64,000 nt of DNA from Clostridiales bacterium (GCA_012839295.1 DUNO01000005.1:351338-415337); one strand, 5' to 3'; numbered from the stretch's first letter, positions 25,439 through 34,441 are shown. Translations and numbers: made by a program. The notes: generated by a model not told the origin, from the letters alone.

Positions 25439-26635
25439 CTATGCTTTACTATCGGTTCTGTAATTGCCTTGGTTATATTCCTTTAAGATATTCTGGATCC
25501 TCTTAACAGGATTGAGCAGGCCGCTGATGCTGTCATCATGGTTCAGGGTATCGATGATAAGTGCTACGTATTTACTCATATCAACATCGATATACCAGGG
25601 CTTTATTAGCAATTCTGGGGTCTGGTAGATAAGGTTTGTGGTAAGGACACGGTAAATATAGCCATTCTCATAAGCTTCATCGATCTTTTCAAAGCCATTG
25701 GTAAACAGGCCGAAGGTCGCTGCCACAAAGATCCTTCCCGCATTTCTCTTCTTCAGCTCCTTTGCAACATCCAGGATGCTTTCACCGGAGGAAATCATGT
25801 CATCGACAATCAGGACATCCTTGCCCTCTATATTGGAGCCGAGGAATTCATGGGCAACAATCGGGTTCCGTCCATTTACAATACGTGTATAATCACGCCT
25901 CTTATAGAACATACCCATATCAAGGCCTAATACATTGGCAAAATACACTGCCCTTGACATACCGCCCTCGTCCGGGCTGATAAGCATCATATGGTCGGAA
26001 TCAAAACGAATATCCGGAATATTGTGGAGCAGTGCTTTGATAAACTGGTAATTTGGTGCCACTGTTTCCAAGCTGGTTAGAGGGATTGCGTTCTGTACCC
26101 TGGGGTCATGGGCATCAAAGGTAATAATACTGGAAACACCCATTTGAACCAATTCCTGTAACGCAAGGGCACAGTCCAGGGATTCCCTTGAGGAACGTCT
26201 ATGCTGTCTGCCTTCATAAAGGAAGGGCATGATTACGGTTATTCTTCTGGCTTTGCCGCCGACCGCCGCTATAATTCTCTTTAAATCCTGGTAGTGGTCG
26301 TCGGGTGACATGTGGTTCGTATGTCCGCACACAGAGTAAGTTAAGCTGTAATTTGTTATATCAACTAACAGGTATAAGTCATCTCCACGAACAGATTCCT
26401 TGATATGGCCTTTTGCCTCCCCTGTTCCAAAGCGTGGACAACAGGCATTAATTAAATAAGAATCTCTCTGATACCCGGAAAAGGCAATAGTACCCTTATG
26501 TTCGCTTTCCCTTGATGTACGCCATTCAACAAGATAATCATTCACGTGTTGTCCCAGGGTTTTGCTGCTTTCCAAGGCAATGATGCCAAGAGGCCCCACT
26601 GGAATAGTTTCTACGATCTTCTCGTGCTTAGACAT
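25439..26635 (-). CDS. prs: Ribose-phosphate pyrophosphokinase (PRPP synthetase)
   Basis: Makes 5-phosphoribosyl-1-pyrophosphate from ribose 5-phosphate and ATP. At 398 residues it is clearly longer than the usual 310-320. The first part carries an added N-terminal region (to about residue 80) and the protein runs past the core at the C-terminus. The catalytic core is clear: MPFLYEGRQHRRSSRESLD, TFDAHDPRVQNAIP (divalent metal His), and the PRPP loop DVLIVDDMISSGESI. The ATG at 26635 is chosen because GGAGGG lies just before it, inside the longer frame. The long form is common in Lachnospiraceae-type genomes as far as I recall. Confidence 0.9.
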   Translation of the reverse strand: MSKHEKIVETIPVGPLGIIALESSKTLGQHVNDYLVEWRTSRESEHKGTIAFSGYQRDSYLINACCPRFGTGEAKGHIKESVRGDDLYLLVDITNYSLTYSVCGHTNHMSPDDHYQDLKRIIAAVGGKARRITVIMPFLYEGRQHRRSSRESLDCALALQELVQMGVSSIITFDAHDPRVQNAIPLTSLETVAPNYQFIKALLHNIPDIRFDSDHMMLISPDEGGMSRAVYFANVLGLDMGMFYKRRDYTRIVNGRNPIVAHEFLGSNIEGKDVLIVDDMISSGESILDVAKELKKRNAGRIFVAATFGLFTNGFEKIDEAYENGYIYRVLTTNLIYQTPELLIKPWYIDVDMSKYVALIIDTLNHDDSISGLLNPVKRIQNILKEYNQGNYRTDSKA

Positions 26636-26730
26636 TAGTTTTCCCTCCATGTAAGAATAAATAAAATATGTTTCAAAGCCACTAAAGTTATACCATTAAC
26701 TAATGGGTTCGTCAAGACAGTTTTCGACTT

Positions 26731-27738
26731 TTATCCGGATTTTAATCCGCTGACCGCCTTATGTAGACGAATGTCTTCTCCAATAATACGGTGGACTAAA
26801 TAGCTGCTTGCAATCCGTGAAAATATACGCTCCCCATAATTTGTATTTATGTTGGTCAGGGATAAATTGGTGGAAATAATGGTGGATTTTTGCCTCAGCA
26901 AACGCTCGTTTATAATTAGATATAATTGGGAGTTGGTGAATGAATTATTCAACTCCGTTCCTAAATCGTCAATGATCAGTAAATCACAATCCAGGATATA
27001 TTCAAACTGGTTTGCGGCGTCATAGGATACCTCCTCATCCCTGCCAAACTTATTTTTCTCCAGGATGTCAAATAAGCGGAAGGCGGTAAGGTAGATTACG
27101 GTATAGCCGCGGTCCAGCAATTCCTTGGCGATACAGTTTGCAAGAAAGGTCTTTCCTACTCCAGTATTGCCAAGAAGCAGCAGATTATCATGGCTTTTAC
27201 CAAAATGTTTAATAAAGTTCTTACAGCTTGCCACAGTTTTTTGCATGTTTGAAAGCGGTGACATGCCAAGGGCTTCATCAATGTAATCATCCGAATAATA
27301 ACGGAAGGAGAATTTGCTGAAATTTTCCTTGTCCAGGATGGATTTAATATTTGAGCCGGAGTATAGCAAATCGGAGATAGCCTGCTTAAAGCAGCTGCAT
27401 TTTTCATTGCCGATATATCCGGTATCCTTGCATTTAAAGCAATGGTACTGCAGCTCAAGGAAGTCATCCGGCAGACCATGCTCTGCCAGAAGGGCAGTTT
27501 GCCTGGCCTTAAGGGCGGCTGACCTCTCCTTTAAGTCCTTAAGGGCGCTGCTATCCCCGAAGAGCGCCATCCGTCCGCTCTCGGCAGAGAGGGAGATCAT
27601 CCGGTCTTCCAATTCCTTAAGTTTAGGTATCAGCTGATAAGCCTCTTCCCTGCGTTTGTCAAGGGCATGCTTATTCCTAAGCATACGGCTGTCATATTCT
27701 CTTAGGATCTGGTTATACTGATCATTTTTTAAAGCCAT
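26731..27738 (-). CDS. DnaC/DnaI-type helicase loader ATPase
   Basis: 335 residues. An N-terminal coiled region is followed by a zinc-binding group C100, C103, C114, C116 (CFKC and CSC), as in the DnaI N-terminal domain. The AAA+ core has Walker A GNTGVGKT at 190-197 and Walker B LLIIDDLGTE. It should load the replicative helicase at origins and restart sites. It lies 20 bases behind the DnaD-like gene, so the two form a primosome operon. Confidence 0.88.
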   Translation of the reverse strand: MALKNDQYNQILREYDSRMLRNKHALDKRREEAYQLIPKLKELEDRMISLSAESGRMALFGDSSALKDLKERSAALKARQTALLAEHGLPDDFLELQYHCFKCKDTGYIGNEKCSCFKQAISDLLYSGSNIKSILDKENFSKFSFRYYSDDYIDEALGMSPLSNMQKTVASCKNFIKHFGKSHDNLLLLGNTGVGKTFLANCIAKELLDRGYTVIYLTAFRLFDILEKNKFGRDEEVSYDAANQFEYILDCDLLIIDDLGTELNNSFTNSQLYLIINERLLRQKSTIISTNLSLTNINTNYGERIFSRIASSYLVHRIIGEDIRLHKAVSGLKSG

Positions 27739-27758
27739 GGTTATTCCACTCCTTGCAT

Positions 27759-28853
27759 TTACAAGCTCTTATTCAGCAATTTTTTCTCCAGCTCGGCATA
27801 ATCCTGGGCCGTATAGGTCCTCTGAGGAAATTGGTTGAATTTGTTACCGGAAGCCTTTGCCGTCTGGGACACCTTATTTTCGGAAGGGCGGTTGCCCCTG
27901 CTGAATTCCTCGTCCAGCCGCAGAATGTCCTTCATGTTAGTTACCTTCTTTTTAAACCAGGTTTCCAAAATGCGGTCCGTATATTTGAAATCAGGCTTCC
28001 CGGTCCTTAAGATGGTGCGGTTGCAGGCTTCTGTGATGATATCGTCGGGGAAGGAGAATACCTCCACCCATTTCCTGATATATTGGCGCTCGATCTGCCC
28101 TGGCGCGCGGTTTAGGCCAAAGGCTTTATTCACTGTATTGAAATGGTCGCTATAGGCAGAGACTGCCTCCTTTGCCTTTTCCTCCGTGTCAATCCCTTCC
28201 TCTGCCCAGCTAAGTGCAACAGCCTCAATGTAGGAGGCGTTTTTCTTACCCTTTGATACACAGTATTCGTATAAGTACATAATTAATTCCGCGGAGAAAT
28301 GCAGCTCCTCATATAAGTAGAGGATTAATTGCAGGTCCATCGGCTTTAGTGGGCGGTCCAGATAGATTTCCACAATATGCAGGGCCCATTTGATCTCGTC
28401 ATTATTAGAGAGCTGGGAAATTTTTTCCGCAGAATAGGCTTGTCTTGTTGCTGGTTTAACTTCTGTATGTATCGTAACGGCTACTTCGTCCAGCTCCGTA
28501 TCCCATTCAGAGTTCATGGCAGGAGCGGGCTCCTCTTCTTTATCCCTCGGCATGGAGCCTAGATCGGCCAGTTTTATCGATGTAATTTCCTTGTTCCTGT
28601 TCCGTGTTAAAGTAAGTAAATCAAGCTTTTCCCAATAATTTAAGGCGCGGATGATGTCCTTTTCTGTGTTATCAAGTCGGTCAGCGATGGAGGAAATAGT
28701 TACTTCCGGGCAATTGCCCAGGAAGCAGCGCAGCAGGTAAAGATAAACCTTTACATACGCCCCGTTTGCGGACGGCATAAATTGGTCAATGAAGATATTC
28801 GGTACGATGGTGACGTCAGAGATACCTTCGGCGTGTAGAGATATTTTGTTCAT
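27759..28853 (-). CDS. DnaD-domain primosome protein
   Basis: 364 residues. The N-terminal part is a winged-helix-like region (TISSIADRLDNTEKDIIRALNYWEKLDLL). A charged linker is followed by a DnaB_2/DnaD repeat (PMDLQLILYLYEELHFSAELIMYLYEYC) and a second with the ending YTDRILETWFKKKV, the diagnostic YxxxIL-x-W type motif. It takes part in DNA remodelling and helicase loading with DnaC/DnaI. The start is put at the ATG at 28853, preceded by AGGAGGG; the longer frame lacks a site. A structured leader and DnaA boxes lie upstream. Confidence 0.87.
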   Translation of the reverse strand: MNKISLHAEGISDVTIVPNIFIDQFMPSANGAYVKVYLYLLRCFLGNCPEVTISSIADRLDNTEKDIIRALNYWEKLDLLTLTRNRNKEITSIKLADLGSMPRDKEEEPAPAMNSEWDTELDEVAVTIHTEVKPATRQAYSAEKISQLSNNDEIKWALHIVEIYLDRPLKPMDLQLILYLYEELHFSAELIMYLYEYCVSKGKKNASYIEAVALSWAEEGIDTEEKAKEAVSAYSDHFNTVNKAFGLNRAPGQIERQYIRKWVEVFSFPDDIITEACNRTILRTGKPDFKYTDRILETWFKKKVTNMKDILRLDEEFSRGNRPSENKVSQTAKASGNKFNQFPQRTYTAQDYAELEKKLLNKSL

Positions 28854-28919
28854 ATGCTCCCTCCTAAATAAAAGGTGATGAGGCAGATGTTTTTGCATGC
28901 GAGCACGCAAAACACTAAT

Positions 28920-29054
28920 TTCCTTGGGCTAATCTGCCGCAGCTTAGGAATTCGAAGCCTACGGCTTTTCATTCACGTTGCACTTCCCCAAGAAACCAAG
29001 CATATTCTTGCAAGCAAGCTTGCAGAATACGCTTGCTTCCTTGGGCTAATCTGC
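28920..29054 (-). repeat. Structured leader: long hairpin and an 18-bp direct repeat
   Basis: TTCCTTGGGCTAATCTGC occurs at 28920-28937 and exactly again at 29037-29054. The second copy forms the right arm of a long imperfect hairpin from 28986 to 29046: CAAGCATATTCTTGCAAG against CTTGCAGAATACGCTTG with one bulge, extended by CCCCAAGAAA with TTCCTTGGG. It lies in the untranslated region upstream of dnaD and may be transcribed as a leader or be a small repeat element. Confidence 0.6.
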
Positions 29055-29130
29055 TCATCGTGCACATTATAGCATACATGGTTTCGGTTGGAAATAGCCT
29101 ATTTTCAGGGGGTCTGGCAATTTGGAGGAT

Positions 29131-29323
29131 TGTGGATAGTGTGGATAATGTGGATGAAAGCATGGTCAAAATATGTAATAAAATGGTAAAACCAAAAGGA
29201 ACATAGTAAAACCGATATGGGGTGGGGTAAAAAATCTATATTTGTAGAAAAGATTTTTGTTAAAAAAATATCCACAGGGGTAATCAACATAATTGTTGAT
29301 AATCCTGTGGATAATGTGGATAA
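29131..29323. promoter_or_regulatory. Tandem DnaA-box cluster upstream of the dnaD-dnaC operon
   Basis: TGTGGATAG, TGTGGATAA and TGTGGATGA are joined without gaps at 29131-29157. ATATCCACA lies at 29268-29276. Two perfect TGTGGATAA boxes are joined at 29306-29323, ending at the murC stop codon. Three are perfect reverse-complement DnaA boxes and three have one mismatch. No dnaA or dnaN gene is near, so this is better read as a DnaA-responsive control region or titration site than as oriC. Confidence 0.65.
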
Positions 29324-30730
29324 CTACAGTCCTAGAAGGTTTTCTCCCACGGAAACAATGTCTCCGGCGCCCATAGTTATCAACAGGTCACCGTTAATAC
29401 AATTTTCTAATAAAAAATTTTCAATTTCATCAAAAGAGTGAAAATGGTGAACTTCCTTACCCAATTTCTCGAGCTCCCGTGCCAGATCCTTGGAAGAAAT
29501 GTCCCCCGGATCCTTTTCCCGGGCGGCATAGATATCTGCCAGTACCACCTTATCCGCTAAAGAGAGGGCGGAGGCAAATTCCTTCAGGTGCTGCCTGGTT
29601 CTTGTGTAGGTATGGGGCTGGAATACACACCACAGTGTTTTGTGGGGACGGTTCCTGGCAGCCTGCAGGGTAGCTGTAACCTCTGTCGGATGGTGGGCAT
29701 AGTCATCGATGATCGTCACCCCTCCGATTTCGCCCTTATATTCAAAGCGGCGCTTGGAATTATGGAAGGAAAGCAGGGCTTTTTTGACTGTCGCCATGGG
29801 AATTCCTATCTGCATGGACAGGCCGATGGCAGGGAGGGAGTTGGATATATTGTGGATTCCGTTGGCGTTAAGCCGGATGCGGTCAACGTACTGGCCTTTA
29901 TAATAGAAATCAAAGCTTCCCATGCTCTCGTTGTCAAATTCAATGTTATGTGCTGAGAAATCATAGCCGGTATTCCCTGGCTTGCCGTATTCCGGGTCAG
30001 TGATGCCATAGGTGAAAACCTCACATTCCAGATCGGAGGTGATTTCACCATAGTTGTCTATCTCGCCGTTGATATACAGCTGGCCGTCCTTAGGCAGACG
30101 CTTTGCAAAGGTGTGGAAGGAATTGCGGATATCGGCCAAATCCTTAAAAAAGTCCAGATGGTCTTCGTCGATATTTAAGATAATACTCCTCTTTGGGTAG
30201 AACTGGAGGAAGGTATTGGTATATTCACAGGCCTCCGTAATAAAATGCTCCGATTTGCCCATGCGGATATTGCCGCCGATGACGTCCAGGATACCGCCGA
30301 CGGAAATCGTTGGATCCAGGTTGCCTTCTATAAAGATGGAAGAGAGCATGGACGTGGTTGTGGTCTTGCCATGGGTACCGGATACAGCAACTGCATTGTC
30401 AAAGTTGAGCATAACCTGGCCGATCATCTGGGCCCTGGTCAGTAAGGGGATATTCCTGCGCCTTACCTCCATAAGCTCCTCGTTATTCTCAGAAATAGCC
30501 GCGGTATAAACCACGGCCTCAATATCGGAGGTGATATTCGAGGGCTTCTGGCCTAAGTGGAACTCAATTCCTAAATCAGTGAGATGGTCAGTGATATTGC
30601 TTTCATGGGCATCAGAACCGCTTACCTTAAAACCTAGGGTATGTAGGTATTCTGCAAAGCCACTCATACTTATTCCGCCAATACCGATAAAATGGACCCG
30701 GCATGGGTTGTTAAAATCAATTTTGTACAT
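29324..30730 (-). CDS. murC: UDP-N-acetylmuramate--L-alanine ligase
   Basis: Adds L-Ala to UDP-MurNAc in the first peptide step of peptidoglycan synthesis. 468 residues, the normal length. The N-terminal Rossmann motif is HFIGIGGISMSGFAEYL, the ATP loop VSGTHGKTTTTSML, then TEACEYTNTFLQFYP, LNIDEDHLDFF and DDYAHHPTEV. The ribosome-binding site is AGGAAGTG. It is monocistronic with its own promoter. The stop codon touches the last DnaA box. Confidence 0.95.
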   Translation of the reverse strand: MYKIDFNNPCRVHFIGIGGISMSGFAEYLHTLGFKVSGSDAHESNITDHLTDLGIEFHLGQKPSNITSDIEAVVYTAAISENNEELMEVRRRNIPLLTRAQMIGQVMLNFDNAVAVSGTHGKTTTTSMLSSIFIEGNLDPTISVGGILDVIGGNIRMGKSEHFITEACEYTNTFLQFYPKRSIILNIDEDHLDFFKDLADIRNSFHTFAKRLPKDGQLYINGEIDNYGEITSDLECEVFTYGITDPEYGKPGNTGYDFSAHNIEFDNESMGSFDFYYKGQYVDRIRLNANGIHNISNSLPAIGLSMQIGIPMATVKKALLSFHNSKRRFEYKGEIGGVTIIDDYAHHPTEVTATLQAARNRPHKTLWCVFQPHTYTRTRQHLKEFASALSLADKVVLADIYAAREKDPGDISSKDLARELEKLGKEVHHFHSFDEIENFLLENCINGDLLITMGAGDIVSVGENLLGL

Positions 30731-30787
30731 GGTACACTTCCTATTCTATATATTTTAATGATGTTACATTTCATTTTATATCATTTT

Positions 30788-30815
30788 ATTATAGCCCATT
30801 TCCCTTAAATTACAA
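30788..30815 (-). promoter_or_regulatory. murC: murC promoter (TTGTAA-N16-TATAAT)
   Basis: On the minus strand TTGTAA (30810-30815) and TATAAT (30788-30793) are 16 bases apart, about 58 bases before the murC start. Confidence 0.5.
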
Positions 30816-31035
30816 TACAAAATTGCTGCTGTTCTGATCTGTTCTGATCTGGATGCATAAATATACCATCACCTGGAGGAAGCATTTATACCTATTATAT
30901 TCTTTTTCCGGGGAAATAGTGCAAAAGTGTAATAAAAAGCGGCTGCCCGCAAACCCATATTTTGGGATGGGGAAATTATGCTTAACAAAAATCACAAAAA
31001 TAATGCAAATTTATCTAAGATTTTCGTAAAAATTA

Positions 31036-31064
31036 TTCACATTTTGAAACATATATGATATAAT
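31036..31064 (+). promoter_or_regulatory. spoVG: spoVG promoter (TTCACA-N17-TATAAT)
   Basis: TTCACA (31036-31041) and a perfect TATAAT (31059-31064) are 17 bases apart, a SigA-type promoter about 115 bases before the gene. In Bacillus spoVG is driven by SigH; no clear SigH element was seen. Confidence 0.6.
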
Positions 31065-31182
31065 GACCCTATCTAATAATCAGTAAATAGTTCCAGAAGT
31101 CAGTAACAGAGAAAAGTGAGACAAGCAATGACTAAACTTTTCTAACTATTAACGATTTATATGACAGAAGGGGGACCATACC

Positions 31183-31461
31183 ATGCAGATTACGGACGTA
31201 CGCGTAAGGAAAGTGAGCAAGGAAGGCAAGATGAAAGCAGTGGTATCTATTACGCTTGATAACGAGTTCGTGGTTCACGATATCAAGGTAATCGAAGGCG
31301 ATAAGGGCTTATTCATTGCTATGCCAAGCAGAAAAGCTGGTGACGGTGAGTATCGCGATATTGCCCATCCAATCAATTCGGACACAAGGGACAAGATCCA
31401 AAAGATTATCCTTGAAAAGTACGAAATCGCAGCTCTTGAATCAGAAGAGGTAGAGGAGTAA
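31183..31461 (+). CDS. spoVG: SpoVG RNA/DNA-binding regulator
   Basis: A 92-residue protein of the septation/SpoVG family, a small nucleic-acid-binding regulator active in sporulation and cell division. It begins [11 protein letters not shown] and contains the family core [28 protein letters not shown] and [11 protein letters not shown], then an acidic tail. Length and sequence are typical. The ribosome-binding site is AGAAGGGGG. A terminator follows. Confidence 0.96.
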   Translation: MQITDVRVRKVSKEGKMKAVVSITLDNEFVVHDIKVIEGDKGLFIAMPSRKAGDGEYRDIAHPINSDTRDKIQKIILEKYEIAALESEEVEE

Positions 31462-31477
31462 TACAGGACGAATGGAG

Positions 31478-31506
31478 AAAAAAGCAGCACGGGAGCTGCT
31501 TTTTTT
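31478..31506 (+). terminator. spoVG terminator
   Basis: AAAAAAGCAGC (31478-31488) and GCTGCTTTTTT (31496-31506) form a stem of 11 pairs with a short loop ending in a T-run of seven. Confidence 0.85.
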
Positions 31507-31635
31507 GTGGAGTTTTTGAAGCCATAGGCTGATTGCGCAACCAGACATAACATAATTTCATGATAAATTGTTAACTTTAGTTGGTGGAATAGGGGTTATA
31601 TTAGTGATAAATTAATATCAGGAGGTAGGAAAAAT

Positions 31636-32067
31636 ATGATAAGTACGAACCTGCAGACTTTGCGAAAGAAGAATAAATTAACCCAGGAGGAAGTAGCCGA
31701 GAAAATAAATGTCTCAAGACAGGCCGTGGCAAAGTGGGAAAATGGAGAGACAACGCCGGATATCAGCAACTGTGTTGCCCTGGCAAATTTATATAATGTA
31801 AAAGTGGATGATCTGATCAATTACACGGATGACAGTCGCGGAGCATTCATCCCTCCAAAGGGCAAGCATATATTTGGCACAGTAACCATGGGAGAGCGTG
31901 GACAGATAGTGATCCCTAAAAAAGCCAGGGATATCTTTGGCTTAAAGCCGGGTGATGACTTAATCGTGCTGGGAGATGAGGAGCATGGGATTGCCATCAT
32001 GAAAGCAGAAGGATTTCTAACGGCTCTTGATACGATGAAGAAATTTGTAAAGAAAATTGAGGAATAA
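31636..32067 (+). CDS. XRE-type HTH regulator fused to an AbrB/SpoVT domain
   Basis: 143 residues with two DNA-binding modules: an N-terminal HTH_3 (LRKKNKLTQEEVAEKINVSRQAVAKWENGETTPD) at about 9-45, and a C-terminal SpoVT/AbrB swapped-hairpin domain (GTVTMGERGQIVIPKKARDIFGLKPGDDLIVL) at about 80-115. It has AGGAGGTAGG as ribosome-binding site. It heads a three-gene operon with an ABC exporter and is likely to control it. TTGTTA and TATATT upstream may be the promoter. Confidence 0.9.
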   Translation: MISTNLQTLRKKNKLTQEEVAEKINVSRQAVAKWENGETTPDISNCVALANLYNVKVDDLINYTDDSRGAFIPPKGKHIFGTVTMGERGQIVIPKKARDIFGLKPGDDLIVLGDEEHGIAIMKAEGFLTALDTMKKFVKKIEE

Positions 32068-32111
32068 AGAAAATAGAAAAAATAAAGAAGTAGAAAAGTG
32101 GAGGAGCTCAG

Positions 32112-32843
32112 ATGTTGGCAATTGAAACAAAGGGGCTGTCAAAGAAGTTTGATAAAAAGACTGCCGTTAAGCAATTAAATCTGGAGATTAAAGAGGGAGA
32201 ATTATTCTCATTACTAGGTGTCAACGGCGCAGGTAAAACAACTACAATACGAATGCTGTCAGGACTGTCCCAACCAAGCGGGGGAGAAGCATTCATTTTT
32301 GGGAAGAGTATTCGCCATAAGCTCCAGGAGGTAAAAAGGGTTATTAATTTATCTCCCCAGGAGACAGCCATTGCAATGAATCTCACCGTCAGGGAGAACC
32401 TGATGCTGATGGCTGAAATCTATGGCTTTGCAAAAGAGAAGGCACGGGCTAAGGTGGAAGAAGTGATAGGGCTGTTCTCACTGGAAGAGGTAGCTGATAC
32501 AAAGGCTTCTATCCTTTCCGGAGGCTGGCAGAGAAGACTTAGCATAGCGATGGCTTTAATCACGGAACCCAAGGTGCTGTTTCTCGATGAGCCGACCTTA
32601 GGTCTGGATGTCCTGGCCAGACGGGAGCTATGGAAGCTTATCATGGACTTAAAAGGAAAGATAACTATTATTCTTACCACTCACTATATGGAAGAGTCGG
32701 AAGTTCTATCGGACCGGATCGGGGTCATGATGAAGGGAGAGGTAAAGGCAATCGGTACCTTGAAAGAGTTGAAGGCTTTGACCGGTAAGGAGAATCTGGA
32801 GGAAGCTTTTGTAGCAGTCGTAGAGGGTAGGAATGGAGAATAA
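32112..32843 (+). CDS. ABC transporter ATP-binding protein (ABC-2 exporter)
   Basis: A 243-residue ATPase: Walker A GVNGAGKTT, signature LSGGWQRRLSIAMAL (Trp where Gln or Met is usual), Walker B VLFLDEPTLGLD and switch THYMEES. The MSGLSQPSGGEAFIFG region fits the drug/polysaccharide/lipid-type exporters. It overlaps the permease gene by 11 bases. Transported compound unknown; drug or Na+ export is common for such pairs. Confidence 0.9.
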   Translation: MLAIETKGLSKKFDKKTAVKQLNLEIKEGELFSLLGVNGAGKTTTIRMLSGLSQPSGGEAFIFGKSIRHKLQEVKRVINLSPQETAIAMNLTVRENLMLMAEIYGFAKEKARAKVEEVIGLFSLEEVADTKASILSGGWQRRLSIAMALITEPKVLFLDEPTLGLDVLARRELWKLIMDLKGKITIILTTHYMEESEVLSDRIGVMMKGEVKAIGTLKELKALTGKENLEEAFVAVVEGRNGE

Positions 32844-33606
32844 GATGAGAATTAGAGTATTTGCAATAAGAAATATTAAGGAAATATTGAGGGAGCCAAT
32901 CAGCTATATCTTCTGTCTGGGATTTCCAATCGTTATGTTGGTGATTATGACAATTGTAAATGAAAGTATACCTGCAGAGGCACATATGACCTTGTTCCAG
33001 ATACAGAATTTAGGGCCGGGAATTGCGGTATTCAGTCTGACCTTTACGATGCTGTTTACCTGTCTGTCCATATCAAAGGACAGGGCAAATACATTTTTGG
33101 TCAGGCTGTATGCCTCTCCGATGAAGGGTGTAGATTTCATTACCGGCTATACGGCACCGTTGCTGATTATTGCGGTGGTTCAATGTATCATCACCTTCTT
33201 AGCATGTGCGGTGATTGGTATCTTCAATGATTATACCTTTAACCTGGGAAATGTTTTGTCTGCAATAGTGATTTTACTGCCCAGCATGATTTTATTCATT
33301 GGGTTTGGACTTCTATTTGGCACCCTGTTTAGTGAGAAGTCGGCACCGGGACTCTGCTCGATTATTATATCTGTTGCGGGAATGCTCGGCGGAATCTGGA
33401 TGGATGTGGATGCTATGAGCGGAGCCTTTGCAGGGGTTTGCAAGGCAATGCCATTTTACCATGGGGTTAAGGCGGCAAAATTAGCGGTAAATGGTGATTA
33501 TGCCAGAGTTGGAAAACCGCTGTTGGTAATATGCGTATATGCAGTAATAATTTACGTACTGGCAGTATTAGTATTTCGTAAGAAGATGAAGGCGGATCTG
33601 AGATAA
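32833..33606 (+). CDS. ABC-2 type permease
   Basis: A 257-residue membrane protein with about six helices and the ABC-2 layout: a short cytoplasmic N-terminus, FAIRNIKEILREPISYIFCLGFPIVMLVIM, a large first loop, and a final helix before FRKKMKADLR. It is the partner of the preceding ATPase and overlaps it. An ATG at 32845 with GGAG before it is an alternative start. The gene ends nine bases before the convergent hydrolase, without a terminator between them. Confidence 0.88.
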   Translation: MENKMRIRVFAIRNIKEILREPISYIFCLGFPIVMLVIMTIVNESIPAEAHMTLFQIQNLGPGIAVFSLTFTMLFTCLSISKDRANTFLVRLYASPMKGVDFITGYTAPLLIIAVVQCIITFLACAVIGIFNDYTFNLGNVLSAIVILLPSMILFIGFGLLFGTLFSEKSAPGLCSIIISVAGMLGGIWMDVDAMSGAFAGVCKAMPFYHGVKAAKLAVNGDYARVGKPLLVICVYAVIIYVLAVLVFRKKMKADLR

Positions 33607-33615
33607 ACGGTAGAA

Positions 33616-34380
33616 TTATATTAAATTCTCCATAACCCAGGGGTAGCAAAGCTCTCTTTTTGTGACTAACTCTGAGTGGCCTAAGCCATCAAACACCTTT
33701 GTATTAATTTTATGATTTTCTAACACTGCTTTATTATTTTCAAGATTGATTAACACCGCTTTGTTATCCTTTGTACCGGAGTAGATAGCAAGCGGTGATT
33801 TTATTTGGTCAATACTAACGCCCTTCCAGTGTTTCCAGGCCTGGAACTGGGCGATCCATAGATCCAGATCCGTACTTTGGATCCAGTCAAGCTCCTCACT
33901 GGAAACCTTTAGGTTTCCTAGCTCCCCAGCCTTTTTCTTGTCATTGAAGGAGCCATATTCCTTAATCCAGGCGGGGACGATCTTCTTAAAAAAACGGTCA
34001 CCGAACATTGCACTTGCAAGCACAGCCTTACGGACCGGAAGCTGGTGGGCGAGCGCCTGAAGACCGATGGTTGCGCCGTAAGAATGTGCGAAATAATTAA
34101 ATTCATGGAAACCGCAGGCTTTTATGACGCATTGGATATCCTCCAGGATGCGGTTGATGGAGTAAAAGTCCGGGTCATAGGATTTATCGCTGCCCCCATT
34201 ACCCCGTATATCCAGGGCAATCACAGTAAAATGGGGCTGGAAGGCATCAATCCAGCCAAGCTCCAGCCATAGCTCCTTTGAGTGGCCTGAACCATGGACG
34301 AGTAATAAGGGTTCGCCGCTGCCCGTAATGCTGTAGGCAATTTTTGCTCCGTCAGAGGAGAAGGTATAATTGGTATCCAT
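33616..34380 (-). CDS. Alpha/beta-fold hydrolase
   Basis: 254 residues with the alpha/beta hydrolase fold: oxyanion stretch LLLVHGSGHSKELW, the nucleophile elbow AHSYGA (Ser), a strand with SGTKDNKAV before the acid, and GLGHSELV carrying the catalytic His near the C-terminus. There is no signal peptide. The substrate is unknown. The start is placed at the inner ATG at 34380, since AGGTGG lies eight bases before it. Confidence 0.85.
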   Translation of the reverse strand: MDTNYTFSSDGAKIAYSITGSGEPLLLVHGSGHSKELWLELGWIDAFQPHFTVIALDIRGNGGSDKSYDPDFYSINRILEDIQCVIKACGFHEFNYFAHSYGATIGLQALAHQLPVRKAVLASAMFGDRFFKKIVPAWIKEYGSFNDKKKAGELGNLKVSSEELDWIQSTDLDLWIAQFQAWKHWKGVSIDQIKSPLAIYSGTKDNKAVLINLENNKAVLENHKINTKVFDGLGHSELVTKRELCYPWVMENLI

Positions 34381-34417
34381 GGCATCCACCTGCCTTTCTG
34401 ATATATAGCCGGATCAG

Positions 34418-34441
34418 ACATAACTTTTGTTATGTTTTTTT
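34418..34441. promoter_or_regulatory. Inverted repeat ACATAAC-TTTT-GTTATGT
   Basis: Perfect seven-base arms (34418-34435) in front of the hydrolase gene, followed on the plus strand by seven T. It could be an operator for the hydrolase or a plus-strand terminator; neither is proven. Confidence 0.4.

Larger units (their letters stand above)
30731..31182. other. Divergent intergenic region murC / spoVG
   Basis: Holds the murC promoter on the minus strand and the spoVG promoter on the plus strand, described separately. Between them a ten-base tandem duplication (gttctgatct twice, 30832-30851) is the only other pattern seen. No gene is supported. Confidence 0.6.

Noticed and set aside
29131..29323. 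Chromosomal replication origin
   Set aside because: DnaA boxes are present but dnaA, dnaN, a DNA unwinding element and a strand-wide gene polarity switch are not seen.
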